Shown here piece after piece: positions 58,128-64,000 of a stretch of DNA of 64,000 nucleotides. The notes under the pieces were generated by a model. The model worked only from the letters and a program-made list of their open reading frames with translations, was not told the origin of the DNA and searched no databases. The stretch is from Chthoniobacterales bacterium (lineage in GTDB: Bacteria; Verrucomicrobiota; Verrucomicrobiia; Chthoniobacterales; UBA10450). Location of the stretch: the NCBI GenBank assembly GCA_035274845.1, contig DATENU010000009.1:1-64000 (forward strand), read 5' to 3'. The translations under genes were made by a program, and so were the position numbers. Position 1 is the first letter of the stretch. Each line of letters begins with the position of its first letter.

Positions 58128-58739
58128 TCACATCTTCCCGCGGCGTTTGAAGAATTTGTAACGGGCCATGATCGAGTCGACGTACTTCCGGGTCCCCGGA
58201 AAATCGATGTTCGCCAGGAACACTTTCGTGGCGACTGGCTTGGTGTCGTCGCCCCCGGCCCAGCGCAGGGCGCGGCTCGCCCCGGCGTTGTATTCGGCCA
58301 AGGCGAACGGAACCGGGTTCGACTGGTTCTGCCAATGCTCAATCGCGCGGCGCAAATACCACGTTCCTGCTTCGAGGTTCGTTTTGGGATCGAACAATTC
58401 TTCCACGCGAAAATTCTCCGCTTTCGTTTCGCGGGCCCATTCTCCGGCCGCTTTTTCGCTTACCTGCATCAGGCCGCGCTCTCCCGCCGTCCCAAACTTC
58501 TGGGCGTCGAACCGGCTCTCACGCCAGACGACCGCTTTCACGAGCATGGGATCGACCTGGTGCTCGGCGGCAACGGTGCGAATGAGAGCGTCGTGCTGCT
58601 GGAAGCGCTGCGGACTGATCCATTCATAAAGGGTGTAGAGCGGATCTCCCGAGCGCATCGAGAGATACGTCATGCCGGCGGCACCCGCGAGGAGCGCGCA
58701 GATGAGTAGCTTTAGTAGAAATCGTGCTATTTCCCTCAT
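58128..58739 (-). CDS. Lytic transglycosylase (SLT family)
   Basis: 203 residues with an N-terminal membrane anchor or signal (FLLKLLICALLAGAAGMTYLSM). The SLT domain shows VDPMLVKAVVWRESRFDAQKFGTAGERGLMQVSE, where Glu in RESRFD is catalytic, and FALAEYNAGASRALRW. It cleaves peptidoglycan with formation of anhydro sugars in the periplasm. Divergent from priA across a short hairpin. Confidence 0.92.
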   Translation of the reverse strand: MREIARFLLKLLICALLAGAAGMTYLSMRSGDPLYTLYEWISPQRFQQHDALIRTVAAEHQVDPMLVKAVVWRESRFDAQKFGTAGERGLMQVSEKAAGEWARETKAENFRVEELFDPKTNLEAGTWYLRRAIEHWQNQSNPVPFALAEYNAGASRALRWAGGDDTKPVATKVFLANIDFPGTRKYVDSIMARYKFFKRRGKM

Positions 58740-58797
58740 GCTCGTGCTCGCAAAAGTTTCGTGGGAGAATAGTCGAACCCACGCAGAAGCACGAGCA
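58739..58797. promoter_or_regulatory. Divergent promoter gap with nested inverted repeats
   Basis: TGCTCGTGCT (58739-58748) and AGCACGAGCA (58788-58797) pair perfectly; GTGGG and CCCAC pair within. The gap lies between the divergent transglycosylase and priA genes, so it must hold both promoters. Confidence 0.45.
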
Positions 58798-58805
58798 CGA
58801 TTAGG

Positions 58806-61055
58806 ATGACCAACGCTGAGCCGACTACCAAACCCTCCTTCGTCCGCGTGATCATCGACCGGGCGATTCAGCGGGAACTCGACTACGCGATTCCCGAATC
58901 GTTTCTGGAAAAGGTCGGCATCGGATCGCGTGTCCGGGTTCCGTTTCGGGAACGCTCGGCGCTCGCCACGGTTGTCGGATTGCTGGAAACCACCGAGGCG
59001 ACCGGGATTCGTCCGATCGAAGCGCTCGTGGGCGACGCGCCCATTCTGAACGAGAAGCTCATCGAGCTGGGGCGCTGGATGAGCGTGTATTATTGTTGCC
59101 CGATCGAGACGGTCATGCGGAGCCTTCTGCCGCAGGTGATTCGCCGCGCCGAGGTGAGCTGGAAGAAACAATTGTTTGTCAGCGCCGCGAAAGAGATCGC
59201 CGCCGAAGAGATCGAAAAACTGCGACGCCGCGCCCCGAAACAGGCGCAACTGCTGGAGGCGGTCTCGAAATTGCGCGGAGCAACCCCCGCCGCGGAACTA
59301 TTGCGAAGGAACGCGCTCGATAACCAGACGCTCCGGGCCCTCGAAAAGCGCGGCTTCATTCGCCTCCACGAAGAATCCGTGGCGCGCGACCCCCACGGTG
59401 AGGAGGAATTCGTCGCATCGAGCCATCTCGTTTTGAATCCCGAACAGGCTGCCGCGCTCCGCACGATCGAAGGAGATCTGGTCGATCCGGCAAAGGCGAA
59501 GCCGGTCCTGCTTCACGGCGTAACCGGAAGCGGAAAGACCGAAATCTATTTGCAGGCCATCCGCGCGGCTCTGGCTTGCGGCAAGACGGCCATCGTCCTC
59601 GTTCCGGAGATTTCGCTTACGCCGCAGACGGTGGAGCGGTTCAAGTCCCGATTTGCCGAAACGCAGGAGATGGTGGCGGTATTGCACAGCCATTTGTCCG
59701 AAGGCGAGCGGCACGATGAATGGCATAAGATCCATGCCGGGCGCGCGCGCATCGTAGTCGGGGCCCGCAGCGCGGTCTTCGCGCCACTGGAAAATCTCGG
59801 ACTCATCGTGGTCGATGAAGAGCACGAGACTTCCTACAAGCAGGAAGAAGCGCCGCGCTATCACGCCCGGGACGTCGCGGTGGTGCGGGCGAAGTTGGAA
59901 AATTGCGCGGTGTTGCTCGGCACGGCGACGCCGTCGCTGGAGAGCTATCACAACGCGGTCCAGGGGAAGTATCGGCTCCTGAAACTCACCCAGCGCGTGG
60001 ACAACTGCCAGATGCCGCTGATGCGGATCGTCGATCTGCGCCAGGAACGCCGAAAGGAAAAGATCGCGCCGATTTTGTCCGAGCGCTTACGGAACGCGAT
60101 CACGCAGCGCCTGGAGAAACGCGAACAGACGATCCTGTTCCTGAACCGGCGCGGTTTCTCGACTTCGTTGCTTTGCAGCAATTGCGGCGAAGCGCGCGAA
60201 TGCCCGAATTGCAGCGTCGCGCTCACCTTTCATCGGCACGCCGCCCGGTTGAGCTGCCATCTCTGCGGGCATACCGCCGCCGTGCCGAAGAAATGTCCGG
60301 CCTGTTCGCAGGACGCGCTGATCTATGCCGGCTTCGGCACCGAGAAGGTCGAGGCGACGGTCACACAAATCTTCCCCGGCGCGGCCGTCCGCCGAATGGA
60401 CGCCGACTCGATGTCGCGCAAGGACGCTTATCGCGAGACGCTCCACGCTTTTCGCGCCGGCAAGATCGACATCCTGGTCGGCACCCAGATGATCGCCAAG
60501 GGGCTCCATTTTCCGAACGTGACCCTGGTCGGGATCATCAACGCCGACCTGGCGCTGCATCTCCCCGATTTCCGGGCCGGCGAACGGACTTTCCAATTGC
60601 TCACTCAGGTGGCGGGTCGCGCCGGTCGCGGAGAGACGCCCGGCGAAGTGTTTGTCCAGACTTACACGCCGTTCAGCCCCTCGATCCAGTTCGCCCGGCA
60701 GCACGATTTCGCCGGTTATTTCGAGCAGGAACTGGAATTTCGAGAGCGCTGTGATTTCCCGCCGTTTCGGCATGTGATCCTGATCACGGTCCGTTCCGCG
60801 CACGAGGGCCGGGCCAAGCTTTCCGCCGAGACGATCGCCCGCCGCTTACGAGAAAATATCGGCGCCGAATTCCTGGTGGGGGACGCCACGCCGGCGCCGC
60901 TGGAAAAATTGCAGGGGCAATTTCGTTTCCATGTCTTGCTCCGCGGCGAAGCGATCATGCGCCTGACCCGGCTCGTCCGCGAAACGTTGGATAAGCTGCC
61001 CTTGCCGGAAGACGTTCTCGCCGCGGTGGATGTCGATCCGTATCAACTGCTGTAG
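58806..61055 (+). CDS. priA: Primosomal replication restart helicase
   Basis: 749 residues. PriA reloads the replisome at stalled forks. N-terminal DNA-binding region (VRVIIDRAIQRELDYAIPESF), then helicase motifs LLHGVTGSGKTEIYLQAI (Walker A), LIVVDEEHETSYKQ (DEEH), LLGTATPSLES, zinc ligands in CSNCGEARECPNC and CHLCG...KKCPAC, GTEKVEATVTQIFP, ILVGTQMIAKGLHFPNVTLVGI and LTQVAGRAGRG. It ends QLL followed by TAG, the stop lying in a REP. Confidence 0.94.
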   Translation: MTNAEPTTKPSFVRVIIDRAIQRELDYAIPESFLEKVGIGSRVRVPFRERSALATVVGLLETTEATGIRPIEALVGDAPILNEKLIELGRWMSVYYCCPIETVMRSLLPQVIRRAEVSWKKQLFVSAAKEIAAEEIEKLRRRAPKQAQLLEAVSKLRGATPAAELLRRNALDNQTLRALEKRGFIRLHEESVARDPHGEEEFVASSHLVLNPEQAAALRTIEGDLVDPAKAKPVLLHGVTGSGKTEIYLQAIRAALACGKTAIVLVPEISLTPQTVERFKSRFAETQEMVAVLHSHLSEGERHDEWHKIHAGRARIVVGARSAVFAPLENLGLIVVDEEHETSYKQEEAPRYHARDVAVVRAKLENCAVLLGTATPSLESYHNAVQGKYRLLKLTQRVDNCQMPLMRIVDLRQERRKEKIAPILSERLRNAITQRLEKREQTILFLNRRGFSTSLLCSNCGEARECPNCSVALTFHRHAARLSCHLCGHTAAVPKKCPACSQDALIYAGFGTEKVEATVTQIFPGAAVRRMDADSMSRKDAYRETLHAFRAGKIDILVGTQMIAKGLHFPNVTLVGIINADLALHLPDFRAGERTFQLLTQVAGRAGRGETPGEVFVQTYTPFSPSIQFARQHDFAGYFEQELEFRERCDFPPFRHVILITVRSAHEGRAKLSAETIARRLRENIGAEFLVGDATPAPLEKLQGQFRFHVLLRGEAIMRLTRLVRETLDKLPLPEDVLAAVDVDPYQLL

Positions 61056-61130
61056 CCGTCGCCCTGCGGGCGACGCCGGATTTGCCACAAAGCCACTCTC
61101 ACGCTTCGCACAGCGAAGCGGCTACAGAAG
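61050..61130. repeat. REP pair, family A, right of priA
   Basis: CTGTAGCCGTCGCCCTGCGG... supplies the priA stop TAG; an inverted CGCTTCGCACAGCGAAGCG...CTACAGAAG copy follows, 5 bases before the end of the RAYT gene. Confidence 0.88.
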
Positions 61131-61135
61131 CAGGC

Positions 61136-61621
61136 TCACACGCGGTCGATGACGATGATTTCGCCGGCGTACGGCCAGTCATCAGCGTCGGTAACGAAAC
61201 CAGCTCGAACCGGATTGTCGCGGACGTAATTCCATTTTTGCGAGTAGCTCTCCTCGCTTCGCAGGACATGATCGAAAAACCGCCGCTGCCAGAATGGCTT
61301 CTGTAGCCGTCGCCCTGTGGGCGACGCCGTAGCTGGCGCGGCTTTCTCCAAGCATTGTTTCAGAATTCCCATCCATCGACCGAGCTCGAAGTCCGGCGGA
61401 CCGCAGACAAATAGGTGGATGTGATCGGGCATGATGACGTACCGGCCGACGGCAATGCCATTTTCGTCGTAAGCACGTTGGGAAAAACGCATGAACGCGT
61501 TGTGAACTGCGTCCGTCGTCAACAAGGGCCTTCGGCGATACGTGCACGCCGTTACGAAGAAGATGGGGTCGGCTGGAAAAAGAAAATGAAGCCACGGAGG
61601 AACCTGGGGGTATTTCTTCAC
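61136..61621 (-). CDS. RAYT: REP-associated Y1 transposase
   Basis: 161 residues. IFFVTACTYRRRPLL, then YVIMPDHIHLFVCGP (HUH motif, His67 and His69), PFWQRRFFDHVLRSEESYSQKWNYVRDNPVRAGFV with the catalytic Tyr132 (YVRDNP). This is a single-strand transposase that acts on REP palindromes. Family A REPs lie at both ends. About 10 residues ([10 protein letters not shown], near 99-108) are encoded by a REP copy within the gene, between the CLEKA and PFWQR blocks. Confidence 0.9.
   Translation of the reverse strand: MKKYPQVPPWLHFLFPADPIFFVTACTYRRRPLLTTDAVHNAFMRFSQRAYDENGIAVGRYVIMPDHIHLFVCGPPDFELGRWMGILKQCLEKAAPATASPTGRRLQKPFWQRRFFDHVLRSEESYSQKWNYVRDNPVRAGFVTDADDWPYAGEIIVIDRV
61299..61329. repeat. 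REP, family A variant, inside the RAYT gene
   Basis: TTCTGTAGCCGTCGCCCTGT and GGGCGACGCCGTAG within the RAYT reading frame. The same variant lies at 53656-53683 and 61050-61078. Confidence 0.8.
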
Positions 61622-61674
61622 TGGAGGGCCGAGAGATTATGCCAATCAGCGATTCGCGAGGCAATGCCGCTCTC

Positions 61675-61707
61675 TCGCTTCGCACAGCGAAGCGGCTACA
61701 GAAGAGC
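61675..61707. repeat. REP, family A, left of ABC genes
   Basis: TCGCTTCGCACAGCGAAGCG followed by GCTACAGAAGAGC. The 61622-61789 gap otherwise holds only fragments of the same repeat (a second TACAGAAGAGCGG at 61723-61735). Confidence 0.85.
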
Positions 61708-61789
61708 CGCTCAGGAGATCGTTACAGAAGAGCGGCCGAAGAGCGGCCTGTTCTTCGGGCTGGAGTATTGCGGTATTTGATTTAACTCT

Positions 61790-62920
61790 ATGGGCCGCAT
61801 GCGTTTTCCGAAATCAATACTCGTGGCCGGGATGACGATCATGGTCGTGGCCGGGTGCCGGAAGAGCGCCTCAACCGGCGGCACGTCGAACCGGATTCGG
61901 GTCGGTTATATCGGACTGACCTGCGAGGCGCCGATCTTCAGCGCGGTCGCGAACGGATTCTTCAAGGAGGAAGGTCTCGAGGTCGATCTGGTGAAATGCG
62001 AATGGGCCAACTACAAGGACGTGCTCGCGCTTGGCGGCTACGACATCACCCATCACCTGGTGATGTATTTCCTGAAGCCGATCGAACAGGGCCTCGATGT
62101 CCGGTTCACGGCCGGCATTCACAAGGGTTGTCTCCGGGTCCAGTCATCGACCAAGGGCGATATCCGCACTGTCCAGGACCTGCGCGGCAAGCGGATCGGC
62201 GTGCCGGGAATGGGAACGCCGCCGTTTATTTTTGCGAATCGAGTCCTGGGTGCGAATGGGATCGACGCCAGCAAGGATGTGAGCTGGCGGGTTTTCCCCG
62301 CCGGCGAGCTCGGCCTCGCGCTCGACAAGGGCGAAGTCGACGCGGTCGCTAACGCGGAACCAATCGGCAGTTTGCTTCTGGCGGACGGGAAGGTGCGCAA
62401 TGTCGCGGACCAGGCCGCGGATTCGCCCTACAAAGATGAGTATTGCTGCGCTGTGATCGTGAACGGCAAATATTTGGCCGCGAATCCAAAGAACACGGCG
62501 GCCGCGACCCGGGCGTTGTTGAAAGGGGCGAAATGGGTGGAGGCGAACCCCGCGGCGGCGGCGCGGTTGTCGGTCGAGAAAAAGTATCTCGCCTCAAATC
62601 CTGAGCTGAACACCGTGGCGATCTCCCACCTCCGTTATGTTCCGAGCGTCAGCGGCGCGGACGACGCTGTGAAATCGGCCGCGGCGGAGATGAAAGTGGC
62701 GGGCATGCTGAGCCCGAGCACCGATGTTCCCGCCCTGGCGAAAAAGGCGTTCGTTCATCTCGAGGGCGTCACGGACGAATGGATCAACAATCTGACAGTC
62801 GAGAAAGTGGCGGGCGGCCAAATACCTCCCGATCAGGACATCCGCCTTTACGCGGAGTTAATTCTCGCCGACCACGAAGATTCATGTTGCAAGAAGCCAG
62901 TCGTCGCGGAGCAGAAATAA
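61790..62920 (+). CDS. ABC transporter substrate-binding lipoprotein (NMT1/SsuA-like)
   Basis: 376 residues. A lipobox (VVAGC) follows the signal helix. The binding-protein core shows IRVGYIGLTCEAPIFSAVANGFFKEEGLEVDLVKCEWANY, LRGKRIGVPGMGTPPFIF and VDAVANAEPIGSLLL; Cys residues in YCCAV and SCCKK are unusual. The family binds nitrate, sulfonates, or thiamine precursors at the outer face. Permease and ATPase genes follow. Substrate not evident. Confidence 0.88.
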   Translation: MGRMRFPKSILVAGMTIMVVAGCRKSASTGGTSNRIRVGYIGLTCEAPIFSAVANGFFKEEGLEVDLVKCEWANYKDVLALGGYDITHHLVMYFLKPIEQGLDVRFTAGIHKGCLRVQSSTKGDIRTVQDLRGKRIGVPGMGTPPFIFANRVLGANGIDASKDVSWRVFPAGELGLALDKGEVDAVANAEPIGSLLLADGKVRNVADQAADSPYKDEYCCAVIVNGKYLAANPKNTAAATRALLKGAKWVEANPAAAARLSVEKKYLASNPELNTVAISHLRYVPSVSGADDAVKSAAAEMKVAGMLSPSTDVPALAKKAFVHLEGVTDEWINNLTVEKVAGGQIPPDQDIRLYAELILADHEDSCCKKPVVAEQK

Positions 62921-63915
62921 ACCAGGCGAGACCGGATGCGACGTTGGCCGATCGTTCGGCCGAACGGGAAGGCCGACGCTGGCGAACCTGGCTTCCGGTC
63001 CCAATCGCGAACCTCATTTGCCTGGCGGTGCACTGGTTCGTTTCCAAGACGGAGCCGCCGATGGAAACGCGATCCTATTTCGTTTTCCTTTTGAACTTTC
63101 TCGCGGTCTCGCTCCTCCTCGCGATCGCGCAACTATGGCTGCCGGGTTTGAGAAAACGGATGCGCCAAGCCGGGCCGATCTTTGCCGCTGCCCTGCTGAC
63201 ATTGTGCGCCTGGGAACTGATTACGTCCGGGTTTCGCCTGCTGCCGCTCCCGTATTTTCCGGGTCCCGCAGCCGTGTTCCAAAGTCTGATTAACGATCGG
63301 GCTCTTCTATTCGACAGCACGTGGCACTCGCTGGTTTTGTTGCTCGGCGGTTACGCGCTCGGGGTCGTCGCCGGCCTCATCAGCGGGATCTTCATTGGCT
63401 GGTCGACGCCAGTCCGTTATTGGGGAATGCCAATCCTGAAGATCGTCGGGCCGATTCCGGCGACCGCCTGGATTCCGTTGGCCATGGTGGTCTCGCCTTC
63501 CGCGGTTATTTCCGCGGCGGCCCTGATCGGACTCGCCGTTTGGTTTCCGGTAACGATGCTGACCGCATCCGGCATTTCGAACACGCGGGCCTCGTATCTC
63601 GACGTGGCGCGCACTCTCGGGGCCGGGCGGAGCTACTTGATTTTTCGAGTCGCGATTCCCGCGGCGCTCCCGAGCATTTTCATCGGACTCTTTATGGGGT
63701 TGGGGGCGTCGTTTCTAACCCTCGTGGTGGCGGAAACCGTCGGCGTGAAATCGGGACTCGGTTGGTATGTCGCCTGGGCGCAGGGGTGGGCCGAATACGG
63801 CAAAGTTTTTGCCGCGCTCGTGATCATGGCCGCGTTTTTTTCCACGATCATGACAGTGCTCTTCAAAGTGCGGGACCGGATGCTGGTCTGGCAAAAAGGG
63901 GTCATCAAATGGTAG
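62884..63915 (+). CDS. ABC transporter permease (SsuC/NrtB-like)
   Basis: 343 residues from ATG 62884, overlapping the binding-protein gene by 37 bases. Eight or so membrane helices. LPYFPGPAAVFQSL, TWHSLVLLLGGYALGVVAGLISG and LDVARTLGAGRSYLIFRVAIPAALPSIFIGLFMGLG (the EAA-like loop that docks the ATPase) are typical of nitrate/sulfonate/taurine permeases. The N-terminal part has two extra helices. Next comes the ATPase gene, overlapping by 7 bases. Confidence 0.9.
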   Translation: MLQEASRRGAEINQARPDATLADRSAEREGRRWRTWLPVPIANLICLAVHWFVSKTEPPMETRSYFVFLLNFLAVSLLLAIAQLWLPGLRKRMRQAGPIFAAALLTLCAWELITSGFRLLPLPYFPGPAAVFQSLINDRALLFDSTWHSLVLLLGGYALGVVAGLISGIFIGWSTPVRYWGMPILKIVGPIPATAWIPLAMVVSPSAVISAAALIGLAVWFPVTMLTASGISNTRASYLDVARTLGAGRSYLIFRVAIPAALPSIFIGLFMGLGASFLTLVVAETVGVKSGLGWYVAWAQGWAEYGKVFAALVIMAAFFSTIMTVLFKVRDRMLVWQKGVIKW

Positions 63916-64000
63916 CCGACCCAGGGATCGAGGCGTCGTCGCTCCGAGTCCGCGACGTCACCAAAACATTTCCGGCGCCTGACGATACCTCAGAGCGGCG
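63909..64000 (+). CDS. ABC transporter ATP-binding protein (cut by window end)
   Basis: Begins ATG 63909 over the permease stop and reads MVADPGIEASSLRVRDVTKTFPAP, the start of an ABC ATPase (RVRDVTKTF strand before Walker A). The rest lies beyond the window. The three genes form an importer operon. Confidence 0.75.
   Translation, partial: MVADPGIEASSLRVRDVTKTFPAPDDTSER

Noticed and set aside
48651-61707. CRISPR-like array from recurring CTTCGCACAGCGAAGCG units
   Set aside because: Units are scattered singly or in inverted pairs between genes, with no regular spacers and no cas genes; they are REPs.

Overview
The window looks like chromosomal DNA of a GC-rich soil Verrucomicrobiota bacterium (Chthoniobacterales-like). 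This is inferred from gene content (FlgO/TPR proteins, DUF4870, exported hypotheticals, a GH47 mannosidase, many intergenic palindromes), not from a marker gene.

Layout. 1-5064 is the right end of an integrative conjugative element: relaxase-helicase, small partner, Xis-like protein, tyrosine integrase, and a 3' tRNA-Val(GAC) fragment that is the probable att site. 5100-12700 is a lower-GC block of glycan-type genes (methyltransferase-like, asparagine-synthase-like, two glycosyltransferases, sugar-nucleotide epimerase). It is bracketed by conjugation remnants: a frameshifted lipoprotein and a VirB4/TraC fragment fused to a secreted-protein stub. 13288-17497 is a probable mannoside-use operon (GH47 alpha-mannosidase, FucP/GluP-type symporter, ROK kinase), with a long TTCGAA-type hairpin in front of each gene. 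17500-26660 holds a ferredoxin, an SDR, a POT peptide transporter, a dihydrouridine synthase, a GNAT and a SWIM/SNF2 helicase. 26700-28114 has two toxin-antitoxin pairs separated by stubs of two downstream genes. 28162-34213 has a FlgO/TPR membrane protein, DUF4870, GFA, an SFPD-repeat exported protein, an exported HExxH protein, an exported quinone-oxidoreductase-like protein and CDGSH. 34311-39945 is a TonB receptor, an outer-membrane protein and a metal-type two-component system. 40055-46436 is an AsmA-like protein, a hydrolase and carB. 46507-50486 has two cyclophilins, AguB, Cu/Zn-SOD and a YhaM-like exonuclease. 50564-52738 is an AT-richer accessory patch with a lone DNA methyltransferase and two small membrane proteins. 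52851-56276 has ThiG and a split ArgZ/AgrE-like arginine-to-proline pair. 56321-64000 has PolX, a lytic transglycosylase, PriA, a RAYT transposase and an ABC importer cut by the window edge.

The most striking feature is in carB. A complete 741-bp RAYT (REP-associated HUH/Y1 transposase) element with 28-bp terminal inverted repeats sits inside the gene, in frame and on the same strand, giving one 1306-codon reading frame. A 151-bp non-autonomous relative lies just upstream of carB. A second RAYT at 61.1-61.6 kb is flanked by a different REP family, contains a REP within its own reading frame, and its REP family supplies the TAG stop codons of priA, thiG and the methyltransferase gene.
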